This document shows, piece after piece, positions 1-6,060 of a stretch of 7,666 bases of DNA. Numbering within the stretch: position 1 is the stretch's first letter; the number at the start of each line of letters is the position of its first letter. The position numbers and the translations under genes were made by a program. Origin of the DNA: F-183 sp036502165 (GTDB taxonomy: Bacteria; Acidobacteriota; Terriglobia; Bryobacterales; Bryobacteraceae); NCBI GenBank assembly GCA_036502165.1, contig DASXZC010000699.1:1-7666 (forward strand). The letters are read 5' to 3'. A model generated the notes under the pieces. The model was given only the letters and a program-made list of their open reading frames with translations, was not told the origin of the DNA and made no database searches.

Positions 1-753
1 GATGGCGAGGGATCCGTCAGCTTGAGGAAATCCGCGATTTTGAGGAGCGTTCACCGGATCGTAGGAACTCGCATTGTCGGCGCCTGGAAAGATCGAGGGA
101 TCTGTATCGGGAACCAGTTGCGTGTAGTCGAATCCGCCATCCGGTGTCTGCGTCGCCGTGACCTGGATCTGGCACGAGCTTCCATCATCGGGCGGCGAAA
201 AGTTGAGCACTGCCTGTGTTGGAGTGACACCGAGGACTTGAATCGATAGTGAGGATCCGCCATCATCCTCGAGCTGATAGGTTCCCGCGCTGGTCCAATC
301 CGCGGCGGATGCCGTGCGCAAGAAGAGTTGATACGTTCCGGCTTGGGCGAATGAAACGGGAATCGTAGCGTCGATCAATCCATCCGTCCGCGCGTGCGAA
401 AGTGCGGAGGAACCGATCGCGCACTGGCTGTTCGACAATCCGCGGCGGGTAGCTTTGCCCGCGCCATCGAGCCCGACCGGGCCAGTGCGAGAGATTTGCA
501 GCCTGCAGACGGACTTCGTGGCGGATCCATCCATCAGCCGGAATTCAGCAGTAACCGGCTCGCCCGAAACGGTAGCAGTCCGCGAAACAATATGGAATTG
601 AATGAATTTCGTTCTCGACGCCGGCAACCGCGACGGAGCCCGCGGCGTGACATCGAACGCCGGCGCGGCTGCTGCGGCGAAGCATCCGATCGCCGTAAAA
701 GCTGCCAGCGCAGCCGCACGCCGGGCGCGGCCTGAATTCCTCAAACTTCGCAT
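1..753 (-). CDS. Exported beta-rich protein of unknown function, 5' part (3' end off the left edge)
   Basis: This minus-strand frame is open without a stop from the ATG at 753 down to base 1 (251 codons), so the C-terminus is missing. An in-frame stop at 762-760 leaves this ATG as the only upstream ATG start; AAGAAG lies just before it, a weak ribosome site. Residues 1-32 look like a signal peptide: basic start (RARR, 9-12), alanine-rich core, and an A-P-A cleavage site at 30-32. Residues about 50-172 look like an Ig-like beta domain with a GLSNSQC motif at 105-111 and paired cysteines C83/C111. A second module, from about 176, has TPTQAVLNFSPP, a cysteine at 194 and LVPDTDPSIFPGAD at 213-226. 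From memory, both motif sets occur in repeat-bearing exported proteins of Solibacter-like Acidobacteria; this is not verified. The role is unknown, and the gene diverges from the urease operon with no evident link. Confidence 0.8.
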   Translation of the reverse strand, partial: MRSLRNSGRARRAAALAAFTAIGCFAAAAAPAFDVTPRAPSRLPASRTKFIQFHIVSRTATVSGEPVTAEFRLMDGSATKSVCRLQISRTGPVGLDGAGKATRRGLSNSQCAIGSSALSHARTDGLIDATIPVSFAQAGTYQLFLRTASAADWTSAGTYQLEDDGGSSLSIQVLGVTPTQAVLNFSPPDDGSSCQIQVTATQTPDGGFDYTQLVPDTDPSIFPGADNASSYDPVNAPQNRGFPQADGSLAI

Positions 754-825
754 ATCTTCTTATTCTGCAACAGGGACTGAGTAATTGAACACAGAACTTC
801 CACCCCTTGTCGCGTTTCAAATCGC

Positions 826-845
826 GGAGGAACTCTTGTTCCCCC
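826..845. repeat. Inverted repeat (hairpin) in the divergent intergenic gap
   Basis: GGAAC (829-833) and GTTCC (838-842) form a perfect 5-base stem around a TCTT loop. After one A/C mismatch, GG (826-827) pairs with CC (844-845). It contains the GGAGG at 826-830. No T-run follows on either strand, so it is not an intrinsic terminator. It may be an operator, a leader hairpin of the leftward gene, or chance. Confidence 0.4.
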
Positions 846-887
846 ATCCTTAGTACTCGCGTACGGCCCGATCCTTCAATTGTGACG

Positions 888-896
888 TATTATAAA
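888..896 (+). promoter_or_regulatory. Candidate -10 element just ahead of ureF
   Basis: The plus strand carries overlapping TATTAT (888-893) and TATAAA (891-896) hexamers. Either would start transcription at about 900-904, that is, at the TTG start of ureF (903). No convincing -35 box sits 16-18 bases upstream, so the call is weak. It fits the absence of a Shine-Dalgarno sequence before ureF and suggests a very short or absent leader. It shares its bases with the minus-strand TATAAT, so the patch could serve both directions. Confidence 0.25.
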
Positions 897-919
897 ACCT
901 AATTGGACTCGCTTCTCAA
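889..919 (-). promoter_or_regulatory. Candidate promoter for the leftward secreted-protein gene
   Basis: Read on the minus strand, bases 894-889 are TATAAT, an exact -10 consensus, and bases 919-914 are TTGAGA, five of six matches to the -35 consensus. The spacer is 19 bases, longer than the ideal 17, and the -35 lies inside the start of ureF. Transcription would begin near 882 and give a leader of roughly 130 bases before the ATG at 753. It is inferred from consensus only; a chance match in the one AT-rich patch of this gap is quite possible. Confidence 0.3.
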
Positions 920-1529
920 CCTCCTGCAGTTGGCGGATTCGGCACTTCCCGTGGGCGGAAGCGCGCATTCATTAGGTTTAGAAACCCTGGTCGAAGAAGG
1001 ATGTCTGACGGTCGAGACCATTGAGGAATTCTTTCGCGGATATCTCTCGGAAGCAGGTATTCTCGAGGCGAGTTTTGTGCGAAGAACGTGGCGTGGCGAT
1101 GAGGATCCTCTGGCACTCACACACGAATTCGTGGCTCGACGCCCCGCACGAGAATCGCGCGATGCCGCGCTTCGGATGGGGCAGCGATTCGGACGCCTGG
1201 TGAATTCCTTCACTGGTGAATCCCTCATTCCCGAAGGTCTTGCGTATCCGGTCGCGTTCGGACTCGCCGGCGCGCGGCTGGATCTTGATGAGGACGTCGT
1301 GGTGCTGGCCTGCCTCCGCCAATCGATCGCCGCGCTGATCTCCGCCTGCCAGCGATTGATGCCGATCGGACAGGTCGCGGCGGGGTGCTTGATGTGGAAC
1401 CTGAACCCGTTCATCTCGTCTGCGGCTCGAGGGTCGGAGAACACGAAGGAGGTGGGTTGCTTTACTCCTCTGGCGGAACTGGCGTCGATGCGTCATGCGT
1501 CGCTCGAAACCCGTCTGTTCATCAGTTGA
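903..1529 (+). CDS. ureF: Urease accessory protein UreF
   Basis: UreF joins UreD on apo-urease and acts as the docking and GTPase-controlling partner of UreG during nickel insertion; it is cytoplasmic and all-helical. The 208-residue product shows the family pattern: LLQLADSALPVGG (7-19), HSLGLE (22-27), YPVAFG (115-120), QRLMPIGQ (150-157), and the closing ELAS-RH...TRLF at 192-206. It is at the short end for the family (usually about 210-240), but both ends are present, so it is not broken. The start is TTG at 903. An in-frame TAA at 900-902 rules out anything upstream, and later starts would remove the conserved N-terminus. No Shine-Dalgarno sequence is visible. Leading the operon is unusual, since ureF more often follows ureC or ureE. 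Its stop overlaps the ureD start in TTGA (1526-1529). Confidence 0.93.
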   Translation: MDSLLNLLQLADSALPVGGSAHSLGLETLVEEGCLTVETIEEFFRGYLSEAGILEASFVRRTWRGDEDPLALTHEFVARRPARESRDAALRMGQRFGRLVNSFTGESLIPEGLAYPVAFGLAGARLDLDEDVVVLACLRQSIAALISACQRLMPIGQVAAGCLMWNLNPFISSAARGSENTKEVGCFTPLAELASMRHASLETRLFIS

Positions 1530-2368
1530 CCTCTCACCTTTCGCTTCGATTTCACAAAGCGGATGGTCACGCGACCCGCTTGCACATTGATGCGCAGGAG
1601 CCTCCCTGGCGAGTCGTCCGCGCATTTTCGCAGGCGAACGGCGCGAGTCTCGTGCACCTGCACAACGTCTCGGGCGGAGTCCTCTCAGGCGACGATCTTT
1701 CTCTCAAGATCGATGTCGGACCCGGCGCGGCGGCGCAGGTCACTACTACAGGAGCCACTCGGCTGTACCGTCATCGCCACGGACTCGCCGATTCCCGGCA
1801 GCAGGTCGAAATTCATGTAAGTGAGGGAGCCCTGCTCGAATACCTTCCCGACGCACTCATCCCATTTGCCGGTTCGCGGCATTCGCAAAGAACGTCGATC
1901 TCGCTCGCGGATCGCGCGATTCTATTGTGGTGGGAGATCCTGGCTCCCGGGCGTCAGGCGATGGGCGAGACGTTCAAGTTCGACTCACTGCGATTGAGGA
2001 CGGAGGTCCACTCGTGCAGTCGTCCGCTGCTGATTGAATCTTCACATTTGCAACCCGCTTTACGCCCGTTGATCGCGCTCACCCGCCTCGGCCCCTATAC
2101 GCACGCGGCCAATTTCTATGCCTTTTCAGTAGGCGCTGCCGCCGCGCAGTGGCGCGATCTCGAGGCGCAAATGAACGCCGTTTGTAGCGCGCGTTCCACC
2201 CCCGGAGTTACTATATGGGGATCCAGCGCGCTTGCCGCGGACGGTCTCGCCGTCCGCGGTTTGAGCGCATCGGCACGCGAGTTGCCGGCGACGTTGGCCC
2301 AAGTCTGGCAAACCGCAAAACGCGCACTCACCGGCGAGGATGCGATTCCTCCCCGGAAAGTTTACTGA
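1526..2368 (+). CDS. ureD: Urease accessory protein UreD (UreH family)
   Basis: UreD (UreH in some species) is the scaffold that binds apo-urease first and recruits UreF and UreG; its interior is thought to be the nickel path to the active site. From the TTG at 1526 the product is 280 residues, the usual length. Family motifs are clear: NVSGGVLSGDD (47-57), VTTTGATRLYR (72-82), LEYLPD (104-109), IPFAGSR (112-118), then LWWEILAPGR. The TTG overlaps the ureF stop (TTGA), which points to translational coupling; no good ribosome site is seen. A GTG at 1385 would be open in this frame but would overlap ureF by about 145 bases and add a tail unlike the family, so I reject it. The gene carries a strong hairpin near its 3' end (2228-2268). 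ureA follows after 10 bases. Confidence 0.93.
   Translation: MTSHLSLRFHKADGHATRLHIDAQEPPWRVVRAFSQANGASLVHLHNVSGGVLSGDDLSLKIDVGPGAAAQVTTTGATRLYRHRHGLADSRQQVEIHVSEGALLEYLPDALIPFAGSRHSQRTSISLADRAILLWWEILAPGRQAMGETFKFDSLRLRTEVHSCSRPLLIESSHLQPALRPLIALTRLGPYTHAANFYAFSVGAAAAQWRDLEAQMNAVCSARSTPGVTIWGSSALAADGLAVRGLSASARELPATLAQVWQTAKRALTGEDAIPPRKVY
2228..2268 (+). repeat. Long inverted repeat inside ureD
   Basis: A perfect 10-base arm, CCGCGGACGG (2235-2244), faces its complement at 2250-2259 across a 5-base loop. Beyond a small internal loop, GCGCTT (2228-2233) pairs with GAGCGC (2263-2268), with one G-T pair. In the mRNA this is about 16 pairs, mostly G-C, roughly 110 bases before the ureA start. 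The following bases give only TTT, so a classical terminator is unlikely. It lies in coding sequence and may be partly forced by codon use. Confidence 0.6.
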
Positions 2369-2378
2369 AAGAAGATCT

Positions 2379-2681
2379 ATGCACCTGACAGCCCGCGAGC
2401 AGGAGCGTCTCATGATTTTCGTCGCTGCCGACGTCGCCCGTAGACGACGCGCGCGCGGTTTGCAATTGAACTATCCGGAGGCGCTCGCCATTCTCACCGC
2501 GGAAATCCTCGAATGGGCGCGCGATGGCAAAACTGTGGCGGAAATTATGACTCTCGGGGCGAAGCTGCTCACGCGGGCGGACGTCATGCCCGGCATCGCC
2601 GCGATGATCCACGAAGTGCAGGTCGAGGCGACCTTTCCCGACGGTACGAAACTGGTGACCGTCCACGATCCGATTCAATGA
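2379..2681 (+). CDS. ureA: Urease gamma subunit UreA
   Basis: UreA is the smallest structural subunit of the three-chain bacterial urease, (UreABC)3; it packs at the trimer interface and carries no catalytic residues. The 100-residue product is the family's normal length and shows the expected start MHLTAREQERLMIFVAADVA, the run of basic residues RRRRARG (21-27), LNYPEA (30-35), and the TLGAKLLTRADVMPG block (58-72). The ATG at 2379 is preceded by GAAAGAAG at 2367-2374, a fair ribosome site overlapping the ureD stop. An upstream ATG in the same frame (2340) lies inside ureD and would add residues unlike UreA. Its stop shares bases with an ATG at 2678; ureB most likely starts at 2690. Confidence 0.97.
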   Translation: MHLTAREQERLMIFVAADVARRRRARGLQLNYPEALAILTAEILEWARDGKTVAEIMTLGAKLLTRADVMPGIAAMIHEVQVEATFPDGTKLVTVHDPIQ

Positions 2682-2689
2682 GGAACACG

Positions 2690-2989
2690 ATGAAACCAGG
2701 CGAATTGTTCTTGGAAGCGGATCCCATTCAAGCGAACGTCGGACGTAAAGTGGTGCATGTGGTCGTCGCGCATACAGGCGACCGTCCCGTTCAAGTTGGC
2801 AGCCATTATCATTTTTTCGAAGTCAACAATGCGCTGCGCTTCGATCGCGAATCGGCACGCGCCATGCGCTTGAATATTGCCGCAGGCACGTCGGTGCGCT
2901 TTGAGCCTGGTGAAGAAAAAGAGGTCGAACTGGTCGAGTTCGGAGGCGCGCGCGTGATTCTCGGCCATCAGGGAAAGGGAACCCGATGA
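2690..2989 (+). CDS. ureB: Urease beta subunit UreB
   Basis: UreB is the second small structural subunit of urease, a beta-rich chain packed against UreC. The 99-residue product begins MKPGEL, the standard opening, and carries the hallmark RPVQVGSHYHFFEVNNAL (32-49), FDR (51-53) and AGTSVRFEPGEEKEVELV (65-82). Two ATGs are possible. The one at 2678 overlaps the ureA stop as ATGA and would add four residues. The one at 2690 matches family N-termini and has AGGA at 2681-2684 at good spacing, so 2690 is preferred. The usual GGxRxVxGF ending is replaced by GGARVILGHQG, a mild variation. Its TGA overlaps the ureC ATG (2986-2989), indicating tight co-translation of these subunits. Confidence 0.97.
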   Translation: MKPGELFLEADPIQANVGRKVVHVVVAHTGDRPVQVGSHYHFFEVNNALRFDRESARAMRLNIAAGTSVRFEPGEEKEVELVEFGGARVILGHQGKGTR

Positions 2990-4698
2990 GCCTCTCGATC
3001 CCGCGCCGGACTTATGCGGATCTATACGGTCCGACCAAAGGCGACCGCATCCGTCTCGCCGACACGGAACTGATCATCGAAGTGGAACACGACTTCGCAG
3101 TCTACGGCGACGAGATCACCTTCGGCGGCGGCAAAGTGATTCGCGACGGCATGGGGCAAAGCGCGCGCGCCACACGCGCCTCGGGCGTGCTCGACCTGGT
3201 GATTACGAACGCTCTTATCCTCGATCATTGGGGGATCGTGAAGGGCGACATCGGGATCCGCGACGGGCGGATCGTCAAAGTAGGCAAGGCAGGCAATCCG
3301 GACACGATGGACGGTGTCGATCCGGAATTGATTGTGGGCGCATCGACTGAAGTGATCGCCGGGGAAAACCTCATTATTACGGCGGGTGGCATCGACAGCC
3401 ACATCCACTTCATCTCTCCGCAGCAGATTTACGAAGCTCTATCGAATGGCATCACGACAATGATCGGCGGAGGAACGGGGCCGGCGACAGGCACCAATGC
3501 CACGACCTGCTCGCCGGGATCGTGGAATCTCACTCGCATGCTCGAAGCGGCCGACGCGTGGCCCGTAAACTTCGGATTTCTCGGCAAAGGAAACGCGTCG
3601 GCGCCCGAGCCTCTCGCCGAGCAGGTACGCGCCGGCGCCTGTGGACTGAAGCTGCACGAGGATTGGGGCACCACGCCCGCCGCCATCGACACCTGCCTGA
3701 AGGTCGCGGACGAACTGGATGTGCAGGTCGCGATTCACACCGACACAATCAACGAAGCGGGCTTCGTCGAAGATACAATCGCCGCCATCGCCGGCCGTAC
3801 GATCCACACCTATCACACCGAAGGTGCTGGAGGCGGCCATGCGCCCGACATCATCCGCATCGCTGCGCTGCCGAATATTCTTCCATCCTCCACGAATCCG
3901 ACGCGGCCGTATACGGTCAACACGATCGCCGAGCATCTCGACATGTTGATGGTGTGCCATCACCTCAATCCATTGGTGCCTGAGGATGTCGCGTTCGCCG
4001 AGAGCCGCATACGTCCCGAGACGATCGCCGCCGAGGATATCCTGCACGATCTTGGCGTATTCAGCATGATTTCGAGTGATTCGCAGGCGATGGGGCGCAT
4101 CGGCGAAGTGGTCACGCGCACCTGGCAGACGGCGCACAAGATGAAGACTCAGCGCGGACCGCTCGGCGGCGATTCCGCGCGAAATGACAACGTCCGCGCG
4201 AAGCGATATGTCGCGAAATACACGATCAATCCGGCGATTGCGCATGGCATCGCTCATGAAGTGGGCTCGATCGAACCGGGCAAGCTCGCGGACTTGGTGC
4301 TGTGGAAACCCTCGATGTTCGGCGTGAAGCCCGAGATGATCGTCAAGGGCGGCTTCATCGCGTGGAGCGTGATGGGCGATGCCAACGCGTCGATTCCGAC
4401 TCCGCAGCCGGTGCTGTATCGGCCTATGTTCGGATCTTTCGGCGGAGCCACCGCCTCGACTTCGGTCACCTTCGTTTCCCAAGCCTCGATCGGCGAGGGC
4501 GTTCAGCAGCACTTCCGCAAGCGGGCCTGCGCGGTCCGCAATTGCCGCGCGGTGGGAAAGAAGGACATGATCCACAATGCCGCGATGCCCGCTATTCAGG
4601 TCGATCCGGAAACGTATGAAGTTCGCGCTGACGGGGAGTTGTTGACTTGTGAACCAGCCGCCGTCCTGCCCCTCGCGCAACGGTATTTCCTGTTTTGA
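2986..4698 (+). CDS. ureC: Urease alpha (catalytic) subunit UreC
   Basis: UreC holds the dinuclear nickel site that hydrolyses urea to ammonia and carbamate in the cytoplasm (amidohydrolase fold). The 570-residue product has the normal length and every key residue, at a constant offset of five from Klebsiella numbering. The nickel ligands are H139 and H141 (in HIHF), the carbamylated lysine K222 (in LKLHED), H251, H277 and D365. Substrate and catalytic residues are H224, H325 in the flap MVCHH (with C324) and R341. The N-terminal beta domain opens RRTYADLYGPTKGDRIRLADT, and the C-terminus ends PLAQRYFLF, as in the family. It is a separate chain, not fused to UreA or UreB. The ATG overlaps the ureB stop; AAAGGGAA at 2974-2981 may act as ribosome site. 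Nothing suggests inactivation. Confidence 0.99.
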   Translation: MSLSIPRRTYADLYGPTKGDRIRLADTELIIEVEHDFAVYGDEITFGGGKVIRDGMGQSARATRASGVLDLVITNALILDHWGIVKGDIGIRDGRIVKVGKAGNPDTMDGVDPELIVGASTEVIAGENLIITAGGIDSHIHFISPQQIYEALSNGITTMIGGGTGPATGTNATTCSPGSWNLTRMLEAADAWPVNFGFLGKGNASAPEPLAEQVRAGACGLKLHEDWGTTPAAIDTCLKVADELDVQVAIHTDTINEAGFVEDTIAAIAGRTIHTYHTEGAGGGHAPDIIRIAALPNILPSSTNPTRPYTVNTIAEHLDMLMVCHHLNPLVPEDVAFAESRIRPETIAAEDILHDLGVFSMISSDSQAMGRIGEVVTRTWQTAHKMKTQRGPLGGDSARNDNVRAKRYVAKYTINPAIAHGIAHEVGSIEPGKLADLVLWKPSMFGVKPEMIVKGGFIAWSVMGDANASIPTPQPVLYRPMFGSFGGATASTSVTFVSQASIGEGVQQHFRKRACAVRNCRAVGKKDMIHNAAMPAIQVDPETYEVRADGELLTCEPAAVLPLAQRYFLF

Positions 4699-4702
4699 GG
4701 AG
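4698..4702 (+). promoter_or_regulatory. Strong ribosome binding site that fixes the ureG start
   Basis: AGGAG, within GAGGAGAAGAG, begins on the last base of the ureC stop and lies six bases before the ATG at 4709. It is the only strong Shine-Dalgarno sequence in this operon and decides the ureG start over the in-frame ATG at 4649. Confidence 0.8.
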
Positions 4703-4708
4703 AAGAGA

Positions 4709-5359
4709 ATGAGAGCATTCCGCGTCGGCATCGCAGGACCTGTTGGCAGCGGCAAGACCGCGCTGGTCGATCGTTTGAGCAAGCGGCTGTGGCCGCAAGT
4801 CAATCTCGGCGTAGTCACGAACGACATTTATACGAAGGAAGACGCCGAATTCCTCATGCGCCAGGGCACGCTTCCGATGGATCGCGTCCGCGGCGTTGAG
4901 ACCGGCGGCTGCCCACATGCCGCCATCCGCGAGGATGCCTCGATGAACCTCGACGCCATCGAGGATCTGGAGTCCGCGCACCCTGGACTCGAACTCGTCT
5001 TCATCGAGAGCGGCGGCGACAATCTGGCCGCGTCGTTTAGTCCCGAACTCGTGGACGTTTCGATCTACGTGATCGACGTCTCGGGCGGCGACAAGATCCC
5101 TCGCAAGGGAGGCCCGGGGATTCGGCGGAGCGGCCTGCTGGTCATCAATAAAATCGACTTGGCGCCCTACGTCGGAGCATCCCTTGAAGTGATGGAGCGC
5201 GACACCTTGCGGATGCGTGGGGAGTTACCGTTCGTGTTCACGAATCTCAAGACTGCCGAGGGTCTCGATCGCGTGATCGAATGGCTCGAGCAACAGCGAG
5301 CCGGTGGACTTACCGCGTCAGGAACGCCTCAAAAGAAGGCGCATTCGCACTCTCACTAG
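4709..5359 (+). CDS. ureG: Urease accessory GTPase UreG
   Basis: UreG is a SIMIBI-class GTPase that dimerises around one nickel ion and delivers it, on GTP hydrolysis, to urease held by UreD and UreF. The 216-residue product has the P-loop GPVGSGKT (10-17), NDIYTKEDAEFL (38-49), the nickel-binding CPH (68-70), ESGGDN (100-105) and the guanine-specificity NKID (147-150). It ends in a short metal-binding-like tail, AHSHSH (211-216). The ATG at 4709 has the best ribosome site in the operon, AGGAG at 4698-4702, overlapping the ureC stop; an in-frame ATG at 4649 lies inside ureC and is rejected. Ten bases separate it from ureC. It is the last gene of the operon, and its TAG shares the palindrome CTAG (5356-5359) with the stop of the convergent urtE. 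No ureE lies nearby. Confidence 0.97.
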   Translation: MRAFRVGIAGPVGSGKTALVDRLSKRLWPQVNLGVVTNDIYTKEDAEFLMRQGTLPMDRVRGVETGGCPHAAIREDASMNLDAIEDLESAHPGLELVFIESGGDNLAASFSPELVDVSIYVIDVSGGDKIPRKGGPGIRRSGLLVINKIDLAPYVGASLEVMERDTLRMRGELPFVFTNLKTAEGLDRVIEWLEQQRAGGLTASGTPQKKAHSHSH

Positions 5360-6060
5360 ACACTCAAATAAGCTCGGACGACATCGTCGGTGAGTTCGCC
5401 GATCGCCCCCGCCGCAACCCGCCGGCCCTTGTCGAGGATGCAGAACTCACTAGCCACTCGCCGCGCGAACGGCAGCTTCTGCTCGACGAGCAGAACTGTC
5501 AGCCCCTCTTCCTGATTCAGTCGCAGAACGATATCGCCGATCTCATGGATGATGTTCGGCTGTATGCCCTCGGTCGGTTCATCGAGGATCAGTAATTTCG
5601 GCTCGAGCACCAGCGCGCGGCCAATCGCCAACTGCTGCTGCTGGCCTCCGGAGAGATCGCCGCCGCGGCGATTCAGCATCTTCTTCAAAACGGGAAACAG
5701 ATCGTAGATTCGAGGCGGAATTGCGCGGGCTCCGTTCTTGCGGATGCCCAGGCCGACGCGCAGGTTTTCCTCAACCGTCAGTTGCGGAAAAATCTCGCGC
5801 CCCTGTGGAACATAGCCGATGCCGAGCCTCGCGCGTTGTTCCGCGGGAACTTTCACTAGGTCAGTGCCCTCGAACAAAATCTTGCCCGAAGTCACACCCT
5901 GCAGGCCCATGATGCACTTGAGCAACGTAGTCTTGCCCATTCCATTGCGGCCCATCAGGCACATGCGCGAACCCGCGGGAACCTCGAGGTTCACATCCCA
6001 CAGCGTATGGCTGCCGCCGTAAAACTGGTTGAGAGTGTCGACCGCCAAGAGGCTGCTCAT
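5356..6060 (-). CDS. urtE: Urea ABC transporter ATPase UrtE
   Basis: UrtE is one of two cytoplasmic ATPases that drive the UrtABCDE urea importer, a branch of the branched-chain amino acid (HAAT/LivFG-like) family. The 234-residue product shows Walker A GRNGMGKT (37-44), Q-loop in YVPQGREIFP (83-92), signature LSGGQQQQLAIGRAL (136-150), Walker B LLILDE (156-161), and EPTEGIQPNII (161-171), whose EGIQP is typical of UrtE. As in LivF, the switch histidine is replaced by glutamine (LVEQ, 191-194), which is normal for this subfamily. The C-terminus YLSV also fits. The ATG at 6060 overlaps the urtD stop (ATGA). Its TAG overlaps the ureG stop, so no terminator fits between the operons. LivF is the main alternative; the UrtD partner and the urease neighbour argue for urea. 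Confidence 0.95.
   Translation of the reverse strand: MSSLLAVDTLNQFYGGSHTLWDVNLEVPAGSRMCLMGRNGMGKTTLLKCIMGLQGVTSGKILFEGTDLVKVPAEQRARLGIGYVPQGREIFPQLTVEENLRVGLGIRKNGARAIPPRIYDLFPVLKKMLNRRGGDLSGGQQQQLAIGRALVLEPKLLILDEPTEGIQPNIIHEIGDIVLRLNQEEGLTVLLVEQKLPFARRVASEFCILDKGRRVAAGAIGELTDDVVRAYLSV

Noticed and set aside
545..847. A 100-codon minus-strand frame over the left gap and the secreted-protein gene
   Set aside because: It overlaps, in another frame, the longer frame with a signal peptide (1-753), and shows no domain or ribosome site.
836..853. TTG-started five-codon frame after GGAGG, a possible leader peptide of ureF
   Set aside because: It is too short and featureless, and its ribosome site is locked in a hairpin. 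Attenuation by such a peptide has no support here.
1385..1528. Upstream GTG start giving a 327-residue UreD
   Set aside because: It would overlap ureF by about 145 bases and add residues unlike the family; TTG at 1526 gives the usual length.
1370..1529. Frameshift at the ureF/ureD junction, suggested by overlapping open frames
   Set aside because: UreF ends in its normal RH...RLF motif and UreD starts at its normal N-terminus, so both genes are intact.
2678..2692. ATG at 2678 as ureB start, overlapping the ureA stop
   Set aside because: Possible, but MKPGEL at 2690 matches the family N-terminus and has AGGA at proper spacing.
3439..4827. A 462-codon open frame on the minus strand opposite ureC and the start of ureG
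   Set aside because: It is antisense to ureC, which has every catalytic residue. Its composition (Arg, His, Asp-rich) matches no family I recognise and is typical of the reverse frame of a GC-rich gene.
5340..5420. Intrinsic terminator between ureG and urtE
   Set aside because: The genes overlap, and no GC-rich hairpin followed by a T-run is visible on either strand.
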